Source of the DNA: Planoprotostelium fungivorum
Taxonomy: Eukaryota; Evosea; Variosea; Cavosteliida; Cavosteliaceae
Direction: 5' to 3'
DNA: 42,393 bases
Assembly (NCBI GenBank): GCA_003024175.1
Contig: MDYQ01000227.1
Span: 1 to 42,393 of the forward strand
The notes beneath the pieces were generated by a model. It worked only from the letters and a program-made list of their open reading frames with translations, was not told where the DNA came from and did no database searches. Positions 1 through 11,292 of this stretch are shown here, piece by piece (position 1 is the stretch's first letter; every line of letters begins with the position of its first letter). A program made the translations under genes and the position numbers.

Positions 1-536
1 GAATGATGTTCTGTGGCACACCCTTGCGAGAAGTGAACTTGTCGGCTGTTGGTTGAGAGTTTTCAACCAGATGCATTCGGATGGCCTCCTTTGCTTCCAC
101 TGATGTTGGGATTGTAGGAGGTTGAGGTTTTGCGACTGGTGAACCAGCTCCTGATGGTGTTATCCTCTGTCGTGATGATGATCTCACCTATATTCTTTGC
201 ATGCTTTTGTGTGGTTGCAAAAGCCTTCTTTCCAATCATCACCCCTTTTGCTCTCAATGACTTTAATTTCTCGTAGGGTGATATCAATGACAGCCACATC
301 TGTCGGTTTCTGTCCTTCTCGTCTAGATCGTTGATCTGATTTTTGATGGCAGCAAATAACTTTTCGTATAATATGTGCGACTTCTTCCACTCTGCCACCT
401 GTGTCGTATCTGCTGATCGATTCAATCAGGACCGATTATGACACCAAGGTCAATCACCATTCTGATCGAGACGCGACACAATTTGTGTACGACTTCTGAC
501 GGCAGCGTTGATAGATCTCTTCTCAGTAGAAGGCAT
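1..536 (-). CDS. Unrecognised protein, 3' part outside the window
   Basis: I do not recognise this gene. From the ATG at 536 three exons stay open to the window edge, giving about 150 residues with no stop, so the C terminus is missing. Two introns restore one frame: a 45-nt intron near 412-456 (GTGATT...GATCAG) and a 37-nt intron near 156-192 (GTGAGA...CATCAG). The N-terminal half is basic and probably helical, with WKKSHILYEKLFAAI and INDLDEKDRNRQMW as typical stretches. The middle holds a Lys-rich patch, and the third exon is Pro/Thr-rich (PVAKPQPPTIPT). I see no membrane segment or signal peptide. The frame is also open upstream to about 725, but that part overlaps a tandem repeat and reads like promoter, so I prefer 536. 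Unspliced reading would hit a false stop near 63. Confidence 0.5.
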
Positions 537-612
537 GGGTTGTGATGATGTGATCAGCTCAAAAAGAACAGTGTAGCGCGAAAATTTTATGGCACATTCG
601 GAAGTCCTTCTT

Positions 613-670
613 GGCCACCAACCGGAAAAATCGAAACATTTGACCACCAACCGGAAAAACCGAATCAGAT
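613..670. repeat. Two-copy 29-bp tandem repeat between divergent genes
   Basis: Two adjacent copies, starting at 613 and 642, share the core CCACCAACCGGAAAAA followed by [T/C]CGAA, with a period of 29 bp. They lie in the roughly 290-bp spacer between the gene starting at 536 (-) and the gene starting at 829 (+). A TATAAAA lies just downstream near 690. The arrangement would suit paired binding sites in a shared promoter, but that is inference. Confidence 0.6.
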
Positions 671-828
671 TCCCAGAAGGGGCGGCATGTATAAAATCTT
701 TTCGTCGAAAAGCTTGGGGTTTCATTTGATTGGGTCATTAATTCCTGGCAGCCGCAAGGTATTCTTCAGAGATGGGAGGCATCTTATCAGGGGTGAGAAT
801 TTCACATCCATGCATCTAAGCTCACCCT

Positions 829-1891
829 ATGAATAGAAATGCCGTTTATGAGAAGAGATGTAGCATGTGCCAACGGCCCATCACCGTTCGGACGATCTGC
901 GAGAGCTGTCGGAATCAAAAGAGACAAGCAGAGAAGAGAAAGCGAGAGGAAGAGAATGGAGAAACATGTATGTATCGAATTGGTGAATCATGCTGATGTC
1001 CCACAGTCGAGCAATCACGCTTTCTTTCTTTTACTGAATTGAATCACCCCAAAAAACGAATCAAGACCATGATGCGACATCTAGTCGAAGTATACGGCAA
1101 CGAGGAAGAGGTCGAGTTGATGCTGAGCTTCTGGTCCAAAAATTACGGGGAGAAAGTGCTGCCTCCTACAGAGAGCGTGAGCGTTCTCAACATCTTTCGA
1201 TCGTTCAACTCATCGTCATGAACACCTTCGTCACTTTTGTCATCGTCTGTTCATCATCGTCATCGTCTCTTCGTATGACCGTCTTCTAATTGTCTGTAGA
1301 AGATCACGAAGAATGTCCAGCAATTGTTCGAATCACTACCCCCACTCTCGCCTTTCAGGAAGCCATTGATCAATTCTATATTCCAAGGATTCTCTCCTTC
1401 AGAGGTAAAATCGATCTGTGGTGTTAGCTGGAGCACAGCATCAAGAGCGCAGCAGCTCGATCGAAAAGAGAACATCCTCTTAACACAAATATATCCTAAC
1501 GGAGTGAAACGTTCGTATATATCAGAAAGGGAAAAACGAGAGGTATGTGTGATGATGCTGCGATGATCGTGTTCTCATCATCATAGTCCAGATTGAAGAT
1601 GGGTTCTTGGATATGTGTCCAGTGAAGTCAGGCGATAACCAGACAATCAAGATTGGGAGTACTCTCGTGGCGAAGCACACCCAGTTCATCTCCAATGCAG
1701 AGCTTTACGATCAATATGTTGAAGCCTTCAAACATCGACCAGTGGTGAACGCCACACGTCTTCTTTCTTTGACTTTATTTCAGGGTGTCGTAAGCGAGAC
1801 TTACTTTTTGACACTACGCCCAAAGCAAGTCCGAATGGCTGGACCTATGACAAAATCTGCATTCATGGGACGATGCAGAACCGCTCATTAG
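829..1891 (+). CDS. Orphan protein with N-terminal zinc-ribbon-like Cys motif
   Basis: I do not recognise the family. The first exon opens at ATG 829 and encodes two Cys pairs (RCSMCQRPITVRTICESCR), a C-x2-C...C-x2-C pattern that would bind zinc, followed by a run of Lys/Arg/Glu. A 41-nt intron (GTATGT...CCACAG) leads to a helical exon (KKRIKTMMRHLVEVYGNEEE). Further exons contain LFESLPPLSPFRKPLIN and then IEDGFLDMCPVKSGDNQ. The end is uncertain. One frame stops at 1891. A better-looking alternative frame reads through SPNGWTYDKICIHGT to a stop near 1960, but I could not join it without a one-base frame change near 1740-1800. Nucleic-acid binding is possible from the Cys/basic start but unproven. 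Confidence 0.5.
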
Positions 1892-2386
1892 AGATGAGGG
1901 AATTCAAAAATGCGAACCAAATGAAAGATTTATTTGTGGTATGCACCTCCAAGGTATAATGAGCGACCAGAGTTATCGTCTCGAACAGAAGAACGCCATT
2001 TCCTAACCACATCCTCCTAATAGAACAGAACGCCGCGTATACCCAGATTGGATGAACCTGCAGAAAGGAGGACCTCATCGCAGATATATACCTGGTTGAA
2101 TGAAAACCACCACATAGATAATGGCACGACACCACAACAGCGAAGCAGCATATTAAAATAAAAATATGTGAATTCATTATTGAATGACAGCAAAACTGCG
2201 TCTTCTCACAATTAAAAGAGACGCAAGAAACCAAATTTTACCTAATCAAACATTGACTGTGGGATCATGCATGCATTGAACACGTCTACAGATTCTCCTC
2301 CATTCGATTCATGGGTTGCTCCGGTGGAAACAACTCATTCTGCTGGTAGCTGTCCTTCATGTTGTCTCTCAAGTCTTCTTCGTCAA
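1892..2386. other. Intergenic region between convergent 3' ends
   Basis: About 495 bp between the end of the zinc-ribbon-like gene (+) and the stop of the OSCA-like gene (-). It may include the real last exon of the plus-strand gene, to about 1960. The rest is AT-rich with no RNA gene, repeat or convincing coding exon that I can see. Confidence 0.5.
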
Positions 2387-5300
2387 TCAGAACAGATCCC
2401 TCCCGCTGATTTCACTCAGTTTCTCTCCTCCATTACTTTCCCTCACGATCTCGTCGATCTCAATGGTGGCACCCCGGTTCGATTGTAGCGGTCCGTATTT
2501 CGCCCTCTTTGAGAAGAGTCTATCGCAGTATCGATAGAAGACGATCGTGATGGGAATCTATCATCTCTCGTCAATCTCCCTTGATGGATCACCAAAACAA
2601 GATAAGAGATAACGATGATAAATGGAATCAACTGACCAGCACGAGTAGAACGGGTGATGCGTAGAACTGCTTTGCACCGAGTAGACCGACCATGGTTAAT
2701 TGGAAGACACCCAATCCAAATAGCATTCTCCCGAATGTCGCCGTCCAATAGACACCTGAACCCCTCAGACGATCTATCATCTGCATCCTCTCACCTCCCG
2801 CGTTGTACTCCCTCGGAAATACAAATTGGATGTTGTAGAGGGTGGTGAAGAGAGCGAGACAGTAATAGACGATGGCGAAGAGTAATATCATCGGTTGCTG
2901 TCCTCCTTCAGTGATTGTAATGAAGAGACGCCCACCATGGTGCTGTACGTGATGACGATGGCGAATATGAGAAGGTCTTGAGAATAGTGTCCCACGTAAT
3001 CAAAGTATCTACTTCTCTTCAGCTTCACATCGAATGGTGCGTCACCCTATGGTGTCTTTGTCTGCCTTCTCGTGTTCTCTGACGGTCTTGCAGAGGAATC
3101 GATGGTAGATGGCTCTGATGATGAGAGGTACGATTCTCAGCAGCTCCCCTGGAAAGGAAGAGAGAGCTTGTGTCATGACATAGATCATCATCGGTTCAGA
3201 TTGGAGGGGAATATTTGTTGATAATAATGTCACGATCTGTCTTACATCAGGTGGAAGGAGAATAAAAGACAATGAAAGACAATGAAAGACAATGAAAGAG
3301 AATAAAATGAATCACCGTGTTGAAATCGGAGTTATTAGAAAGTCGTTTGATGAGGTCCAAAGCAGAAGGACCCAAGAGGAAAGNATGAGAGGTACGATTC
3401 TCAGCAGCTCCCCTGGAAAGGAAGAGAGAGCTTGTGTCATGACATAGATCATCATCGGCTCAGATTGGAGGGGAATATTTGTTGATAATAATGTCACGAT
3501 CTGTCTTACATCAGGTGGAAGGAAGAATAAAAGAGAATAAAATGGAATAAAATAAATCACCGTGTTGAAATCGGAGTTAGTAGAAAGTCGTTTGATGAGG
3601 TCCAAAGCAGAAGGACCCAAGAGGAAAGACATGAAGACGTTGATGTAGTAGAAGACGAACCTTCAATGTCGTAAATGACAACACCATATCATCCCCTCAC
3701 AGTTTCTGGGTGACCACGAGTTCAATCTTGATCTGAGAATGATATCCTACTTTACTCGTGGCAGTGCGTATGACAAACGGAACCCTTTCATTCATTCATC
3801 TCGTGTGAATGAAGATGAAAGAAAAGAATCTCACATGGCCAGAAAAATGATGGTGAGTAGGACAGGTAGAATGCCCTCCACGATGGAGAAGAGCAATTGG
3901 CTCTTTCTCAGTAGATTCACGAGAGAAGGCATCATCTTGTCCAAGTTCTCCACCGTCGTGAGGAGGGAGAAGAATCCGATGGGTATCACCCACAACAGAG
4001 ACTGATGACGTCATCACGAGTCACGTGATCCCTCTCACCATGGCCAGGACGAAAGCGTCCAGTACCAGTTTACTACCGTACGGTCAGTACGTACCGGTGA
4101 CACGATTCTCACCGAACGAATACACCGTTGGGACTGGCCGAGATGTTCTTCCACACGACTGCCTTTGGATCCGGTGCCTGATGTACCTGCTCCACGGTTC
4201 ACATTCGATACAAAAGTCCCAAATAGAGGGTTCCAATTCAGATTCTCCATCATTCTTCACCTGCTCTCCCAGCAAGAGACGATCAGTCAGCACGCTCTGA
4301 GTGAGTAAACGAGCGACGTTCTTGTGTTGGAAGGTGATGAACGCAGCGTTGACTGGCTTCAAACCCACATCGTGTTCTTGTCTGCTGATGATGTCACGAT
4401 AGATGCCCTGCAGTTTGTCTTGGTAGTATTCGATGCGATCTTTCTCTGTGTTGGGATCACCCAGTGGACGTTTGACGCTGCGTGATTTGTGCATCAACCT
4501 CTCGGGCTGTCATCACGAGTTAGACGGTGATGTCGATGATTCGATGATGCACGATGGATCCATGACGATGGTGATGCGGAGATCGTGTGAGATACACCTG
4601 GGATTCTTGCTCTACGATAGCTCTCTCCAATTTAAAGATGTTCCTCTCGTACTTTTGCTGTAGTTCGACCAATTCCTCAGTATCAAACACGACGTGCACC
4701 GACCTCACAAGTCCTTCTTCCACCTCACATGACGTCACGTGACGTCATCCATCTCCCTTACCTCGTTTATCGAATTACGTCTCGTTGTAGAGTGGAAGGG
4801 CAGGATCCTCTGCACGTAAGATGTGGCTTCGGCTTCATTGTGAATGGCCACGCCCGTAATTAAGACGGTGTGGTTCTCTGGTAGCCTCTTTTCCAAGTGA
4901 ACGGCTCTCAATTCGGTGTACTGGGAGAATGAGACATCGCATGATGTCATCCTGTTCACCTCTTTCATCAGGACGTATAAGACGACGTAGACGGTTGCAG
5001 ATAAGAGGATTGTGAAGAGAAAATGGGCCCACAGGCGGGGAGATTTAGGAGGGATGTTGGACAGAGTCAATGATTCGAGACCGATGAAGGAGACGGTCTT
5101 GTTGCCTGTGAAGAGGTGAGGAGGGAGAGATCACGACACGTACCATCATCGAACGAATATTCTCCTGTGAAATGGATGGGAAATAATGTGATGGCGAAGA
5201 AGAGGAAGTAAGCGACAAAGATGAAGAGGATCGTCTGTAAGAATCTGTGAAGAGGTGAGAGGTGGGGAGATGGTGATGACACACCTGAGATACATGTATG

Positions 5301-5573
5301 CATCTAGACCGTGTCTCTTCAAGATCCTCTTCAGACTAGAATGAAAGACCAGGTGAGAGATCCACTTGAAGTATGAGCCCGAGTTGATCTGATTTCTCCT
5401 GTGTGATTCTATCAGCTCCCACATACTTTCCATACACACCCTAATGCCTTTGGATAGTAGAAGGTGGGGAATCTGGGTCTGAGGATGCAAAACACGACGA
5501 GCGTGATGACCGCAACGATCAGATTGACAACGGTGGCAACCACAAAGGCATAGTCACTTGTTGTGATACCCAT
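2387..5573 (-). CDS. OSCA/CSC1/TMEM63-family osmosensitive cation channel
   Basis: A multi-pass ion channel of the OSCA/TMEM63 family, which in plants, fungi and animals forms stretch- or osmolarity-gated Ca2+-permeable channels. Roughly 700 residues are spread over about 15 exons. The start at 5573 gives an N-terminal membrane helix (VVATVVNLIVAVITLVVF), then the hallmark GLDAYMYLRFLQTILFIF. A long cytosolic loop carries DRIEYYQDKLQGIYRDI and the family signature QAPDPKAVVWKNI. The pore-side helices follow (SLLWVIPIGFFSLLTT, FVFYYINVFM), then FDYVGHYSQDLLIFAIVITY and FAIVYYCLALFTTLYNIQF, and a polar C-terminal tail. All of this is collinear with CSC1. One two-exon segment is present twice around an N at 3384, an assembly join rather than biology, so the literal sequence does not encode a correct protein there. 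The stop is at 2387. Confidence 0.88.
3121..3628. repeat. Near-identical duplicated segment around a single N
   Basis: Bases 3121-3383 and 3385-3628 are the same exon-intron-exon piece of the OSCA-like gene, separated by one N at 3384. The exonic parts differ by only a couple of substitutions, one of which changes Asn to Thr. The intron between them differs in length because of a short GACAATGAAA-type repeat. This is what results when two overlapping contig ends, probably from two haplotypes, are abutted instead of merged. Confidence 0.88.
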
Positions 5574-5763
5574 GTTGGATGTGATTGATCCGATGTGTTC
5601 TGGAATGGATGATCGGAAGTACAAAATCCGCCGACAAAGGAAAGAATCCGCCAACGAACATGCGACACCCCGATGGAGTAAGTTGCAACACCATGAGAAA
5701 GACAACGATTGTAACTATGGACATAGAGCTCCAAGTCAACCTTCATGTGATCCGTTTCTTTAT

Positions 5764-7788
5764 TCAAGCAGACGCGGCCGCCTTGGCCGCTTGGTTGATG
5801 ATCTCGGCCGACTGCAACAACTGCTTCTTCGTGTGAACTGTAGACACGGACACTCTGATGGAGGCGGGAGGAACAAACTTTTCGTTTCCGTGGACATACT
5901 TTGCACGCGTCAAGAAGATGCCGTGGTCGAGGGCCTACACTCTTTAGAGGATGTTCCTGTTCGTGTGTGTCTCACCGTTTGAACGATCTGCTGTAGGAAC
6001 TTCTCGTCTTCGTAACGGTCGCCAGAGGGTTCGGACAGACGCAGGTGAATGACGGGGGATAGAGGAGAAGATGTGACCTGTCGGTGTCATCATCTTCTAC
6101 TCTTGATGATGTAATGATGATGATGAGATGTGTCAGAGGTGGATCTCACCTTTAAGACGCTCGTGGTGATGGCCTTTGTGAAGATGGACACGTTGTTCTT
6201 CAGTGTCTCCAGCATCTTGGGTTCATCATCGAGAATGTCTAAAGCCGTCTGCGAGGCGGTGGCCAAGAGAGGAGGGAGAGAGCAAGAGTAGACGTAACCG
6301 GAAGAGTTTAGACGCTGTCGGTGTCAGAGATTCCACTGGTGTTCCTCTTATTCACCTGGAAGTAGACGATGCTGGTGTCACCGCAGCAGAATCCACCAAC
6401 GGAGCTGGTGGCCGCCTCGAGATTACCAGTCAAAATGTCGATATCCTGGATCTACAACCAGTCAGAAAAAGAGAAGAGGTAGGACACTCACGGGCACGTT
6501 GAAGTGTTCGGTGGTACCTCTTCCAGTCTTACCGAGGACACCGATGCCGTAAGTGTCGTCCATGATCATACGGTAGCAGTACTTGTCCTTCAGCTTCATG
6601 ATCTTGTCGAGGGGTGCGATGTCTCCGTAGTTGAGGTACAGACCTGGGAGAGTGAGCGGAGATTCCGAGGAAATTACGAGGAAATACCTTCGATGACGAT
6701 GTACCTGCGGGTGATCTTTCTTCCGGTGGCAATGTCTTCGGCCTGAAAGGGTGAGTGGAGAGAATAAAATGAAATAAAAGGGACGGAAGAAGAGATGGAA
6801 GGGGGAGTCACCTTGATGGACTCTAAGATGCGGGTGAGATCGGCAATGTCGTTGTGTTCAAACCAGTAGACCTCAGCGCGAGACAATTTGGCTCCAGTTT
6901 GGAGGGCGTAGCTCACTCCCTTATCTCTGCCAGAACATGAGTCATGTGAAATGTGACAGAGGTGATCGACAAGAGATGTAGAGGATGGACATCATGTGAT
7001 TCGATGAAGATCTCACACGACGAGGATGTCACCACGTCCAGAGAAAGCTGGGATGGCAGAAGAGACAGTGGCGAAACCGTAAGAGTAGATGCAGCAATCG
7101 ACAGTGCCCAGAAAGTCTTTGATTCTCTTCTCCAAGTTCAAGTGAGAATCTGCGGAGGTTTAGACGTTCTGCATGTCAAGAGGGGAGATCGGAGGTGATT
7201 ACCGATGGTTCCGTTGAAACCACGAGGTCCACAAGTTCCCGTTCCGTACTTCCTCAGAGTGGAGATGGCTTGTTCCTGTGTTCGAGATGAGAAACATGAA
7301 CGACATGGAGGGAGTCTATACCTCTACTCTCTTGTCGTTGATCATACCCAGGAAGTTGTGCCTAGCCAGGTGAAGGACTTCTTTTCCATCGATGACCACG
7401 TGGGTTGTCGTAGTGCTGCGCGAGATCAGACGAGTCTGTTCCGACGAATGACGTCGATGATTACCTCTGTACGACGGGTGCATGATCGTCTAATTCCATC
7501 AAAGGAGTTCTCGAGGGAACGAGAGGAAGTGGGGTCCAGTTGTCGATCACCTCTTCGATTTCCTTTCCGCGATTAGATGAAGAGGGGACGTGGTAATGTT
7601 ACCTTTTCTGTTAGGGGTTTTTCGGTGTTGGCCTGAGGACGTCTGAATAGAATGTAGAGTACGAATACAAGGAGAAGGAAGTCGATCAGCAGTTGACCGA
7701 GGTTCATTCCGGAGAGAATGGGAGGAAGGAGAGCCTCGACCCACTCATCGAGAGTTGTCAGGTCGGCGATGTTGGAGTAGAGAGACAT
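5764..7788 (-). CDS. SPTLC1: Serine palmitoyltransferase subunit 1 (LCB1/SPTLC1)
   Basis: Subunit 1 of the ER-membrane enzyme that condenses L-serine with palmitoyl-CoA, the first step of sphingolipid synthesis; it partners the catalytic LCB2 subunit. Start ATG 7788 gives a luminal stretch and one membrane helix ([19 protein letters not shown]). After an intron comes the alpha-oxoamine-synthase fold: [14 protein letters not shown], with the Cys equivalent to human C133; [56 protein letters not shown]; and [10 protein letters not shown]. As expected for LCB1, no pyridoxal-phosphate lysine is seen in the subunit-2 position. About ten short introns give roughly 480 residues, the usual length. 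The stop TGA at 5764-5766 overlaps AATAAA (TGAATAAA). The gene is downstream of, and co-oriented with, WDR92. Confidence 0.95.
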
Positions 7789-8045
7789 GTGCTCTTCCTG
7801 GGTGCTCAAAGGATGTGCCGGTGGAACTCCAATTCCACGCGATTTTCACGGCAACATCTACAACGTCACCCATTTTCGGTCTTTCCATTTCTCCTCTTCG
7901 CTCCTCTATCTCTTTCTTCCTCCTCTATCTCCCAGTCTCATCTCTTTCCCCTATCAATCGGAGAAATGAGAACAAAACACTCAGCCTTCGTTGTCTTGTC
8001 ACATCCATCCGGTCTCAACCGATCTCACACCCGTAACCCTCTCCT

Positions 8046-9422
8046 TTAATGAATTGTATTCAACCTCGTGACTGCTGCGCACCGCACCGTCTGATCTAAA
8101 CTCCCCACGAGAGCCAACCCTTCCCTCTCTCCGTGCCATTCGAACGTGTGGACCGGCTGCGTAGAGATCTCCCTCTGCCCCAACAATCTGACGCTCCCCG
8201 CGACGCCCATGTCTACACCGTCAGAGTCTTTCTTCTTCCTCTGTGGAGGGTACTCGTACTTCCACAAGTTGATCGCTCCGTTTCCTCCTGTCGTGACGAA
8301 GAGGTCTCTGTTCTGTGGGGAGTGTCGGGCGGTCCAGACAGTCGACTCGTGTGCGTTCTGTTGGACGTGGGCGTAGCCTTCTTTGGGATGCTGCGTGCGT
8401 AGATCGTAGACGCGGAAAGAGGCGTTCATGGTGGAGACTGTCATCTTGTTCATGTCGATGTCTGGACGATCGAATTCGATGGAGCAGATACCTAGAAGGA
8501 GTGAGTGATTCGAATGGATGGTGGAGGCTCACCCTTGCCCAAATTGGTCGCGTAAGAAGTGCAAAGGTTTCGCATGTCGAAGAGCTTCAGATCACCATTG
8601 TCGAAACCTGATTGGGTGAGGTTCGTGACATCGAAATGGTTTCTCACCCGCCGCGATGGTTCGGTTGCCACCAGTGGAGTTGCCGAAAGAAACCGCCCAG
8701 CAGTCTTGTCTCTTGGACCCCGAAGGTATCTCCAAATCGATGACGCAGTCCTTCTGTCTGGGGTCCCACACCCTGACGTGACCGTCTCTGCTTCCGGTGA
8801 CGATTTCACTGGGTCCACCACCTTGTCAAGACGATCAGAAGAATGCATGTCATGGGATACATGTGAGAGGACGATCGCACTGGTAGAGATCAAGAGATGA
8901 GATGGGAATTCGGTTGAATGGGAGAGTTGATGGAAAAGAGAATCTTCTGCATGTTCGATCACCTTTGATGCCACCGATCCCATCGATGCAGTTTGCGATC
9001 TGCTCGTGAGCTTTCACCGTCCAAGTGGGCATCTCTAATCTCTCTAGATCCCACAGAGAAACTCTTCCGTCGAAATCGGCTGTGGCCAATCTGCGCTCCT
9101 CCATTGTGCTGGCTCCAAATGTACCACAACGGAAAGAACTCGGCTTCTCTGTCTAATTATGTTCAATCTCTCCATTTCCATCTTGATTACAGTGCATCTC
9201 ACCTCTGAGAGTAATTTGATCTCATTTCTCTTGAGTTCATATACCTGCAAGCTTCCACTACCTCTGGCGTGATTTCCTAAAACTACAAAGCTTTGGAGAC
9301 GATCAGATCATGGTATGATTCGATCCAGAAACTCACCGACAAGAGCCAGGAATCCATTTCGTGTCGTGAATTGTGATAGCCAATGATTTGCTCGAGAAAA
9401 TCTCAATCTGTGGTGTGGCCAT
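8046..9422 (-). CDS. WDR92: WDR92/DNAAF10 (Monad) WD40 protein
   Basis: A seven-bladed WD40 protein of about 360 residues, matching WDR92 (Monad, DNAAF10). In animals and algae this protein works with the R2TP/prefoldin-like co-chaperone in preassembly of axonemal dynein arms. From ATG 9422 (MATPQIEIFSSKSLAITIHD) the order is family-typical: FVVLGNHARGSGSLQVYELK, GRVSLWDLERLEMPTWTVK, IVTGSRDGHVRVWDPRQKDC, AAGFDNGDLKLFDMRNL, KSTVW-like STVWTARHSPQNRDLFVTTG, LWKYEYPPQRKKKDSDGV, GVAGSVRLLGQREISTQPV and LDQTVRCAAVTRLNTIH. Four or so introns of 40-65 nt. The stop is at 8046. Identification is strong because the KYEYP-QR-KKD block and the C terminus are WDR92-specific. Its presence bears on whether the organism has, or had, a flagellate stage. 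Confidence 0.93.
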
Positions 9423-9653
9423 CTTGCTTGATTATTTATGCCCATCATCAATTCCAAAAACAAAACGCCATAATTGCCACATCACTCTTCCGATCTCATG
9501 CCAACAGCAACATTATGGCCGTTCTCTGTAAGATGAGAGCTATCAACGGAGTCTGCAGAAACTCTTTTGTTAGAGAGCTATAGCTGATTCTTCATACAAT
9601 GTATTGCATCAACAATATCAACGACCGTGTGTATCATGTCTTTATCCAGCTCT

Positions 9654-11292
9654 CTAATAAGGTCTATCTCTTCTATCCCTTCTATCATCTCCACGACGGT
9701 CGTTGTAATCTCTCTCTCGGTTGTATCCTCCCCCTGCATCACATCAGATCACTCAGACACTCCAAATCTCTCACTGTCGTCTCCTCTTCCTCCCCTTCCT
9801 CCGCTTCTGTCGTCATATCCTCCTCTGTCTCCTCCTCTGTCTCCTCCTCTTCCTCCGCTCCTGTCATCGTATCCTCTATCTCCTCCTCTTCTGTCATCGT
9901 ACCCTCCTCTATCTCCTCCTCTTCCTCCATCATATCCTCCTCTGTCTCCTCCTCTTCCTCCATCGTAGCCTCCTCTTCCTCCGTCATAACCTCCCCTGCC
10001 TCCATCGTAACCTCCACGACCTCCGTCGTAGCCTCCTCTTCCTCCTCCGTAACCTCCACGACCTGTCCAACGTGAGTGGACGAGTGAATAGAGGAACCCA
10101 CCTCCGCCGTCACCGCCACCACCGGGCTTAGACATGTGGCACTTGTTGCACTCGTGTCGTCTGGCCCAATTCGTGTTACCACATCTGCTCCACGTTCAGT
10201 GTCTCCCGCAGAAGAATAAAATAGAATAAATGTAGACCCACCCTGGGCAGGTCCAATCTCCCGGATCACCACCACCACCGCCACCGCCACCACCGCGGCC
10301 TCCTCCTCCTCTACCGCCTCCAAATCCACCACCGAAGCCACCACCTCCACCACCGAATCCACCTCTGCCTCCTCCACCGACCGCTCCTCCGTAGCCTCCT
10401 CTTCCTCTACCTCCCACGGGGGGAATGTATTCCTTCTGTGCAGCCATAGATACCTTTACGACGGATCCCTTCCATTCTTTGTTGTTGAACCAATCTGAAG
10501 AGGTGAGAAGGGGAGATGAGAGGGATGGAGAGGGAATGGGATGGCTCACCGATGGCGGCAGTAGCGCTCGGAGGATCATCGAAGGTGATGGTACAATCTC
10601 CCTTCATCTCTCCTGTGTTCTTATCGGTGTAGAGGTTGATCTTGAGCTCTTGTGTCTTTCGATCCCTCTGATAATCACATCAGTCCATCTTCTTCGAATG
10701 ACCCTTTATAATCATCACCTTGATGATACCGATGGAGCCGAAATAGTCTCCGATCTCTTCTTTAGACACTCTGGGTGGCATGTTAGACACGTAGATGGTG
10801 TCTGGATCTTTCGGGGGAGGGATACCAGTGCCTGTACTACCTCCTCCACGACCTATTGAAACGGTGAGCAGGTCTGCAGTGGAATCGAATGGTTATGGAG
10901 ATCTTGTGATCTGTGATTGCTTACCTCCACGGCCTCTACCGCGGCCACCTCTATCATCTCTCTGCTCTTGCTCGTAGTTGTATTCCTGTGAGCGATCAAT
11001 GGGATATGAACACACCACCTCCTGAGGGTTCCGAACAACTCACTTGACTGTAAACGGGCTGCTTCAAATCAATACGATCGATGGAGACGAGCATATATGA
11101 GATGGATCACTCACCGCAGTAGGATCTCTCTGATAAACGTCCCTGTATTCTCCAGCTATATGCATGCAGTCAGCCGGCTGAAGGTTCTCGCATATGCTAC
11201 ACTGTCTTCTCACACTGAAAGTTATTGGAATACTGGGCCATTAGAGCCTCATATTCTGGCGAATTGAAATCTGGGGGGCCTGCACCGCTCAT
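9654..11292 (-). CDS. FUS/TAF15/EWS-like RNA-binding protein with PY nuclear signal
   Basis: A FET-family-like nuclear RNA-binding protein. Start ATG 11292 ([17 protein letters not shown]) is followed by a short Tyr/Gln-containing N terminus over several small exons, then an RGG patch. The RRM runs [19 protein letters not shown]...[20 protein letters not shown]...[18 protein letters not shown], all with FUS-type spacing. A long Gly/Arg segment follows, then a RanBP2-type zinc finger rebuilt across an intron ([18 protein letters not shown]), then RGGYDGGR repeats. After a 41-nt intron the last exon ends in [11 protein letters not shown] and stops at 9654. That end matches the PY-NLS of animal FUS proteins, bound by transportin. 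The human N-terminal prion-like domain is not obviously present; here the N terminus is short. Confidence 0.92.

Noticed and set aside
450-725. N-terminal extension of the partial gene up to 725
   Set aside because: The extra frame crosses a tandem repeat and lacks protein-like composition; ATG 536 is the better start.
9739-10579. Long overlapping ORFs on both strands, Ser/Val-rich or Glu-rich
   Set aside because: They are shadows of the Gly/Arg-repeat coding sequence of the FUS-like gene, caused by its triplet-biased composition.
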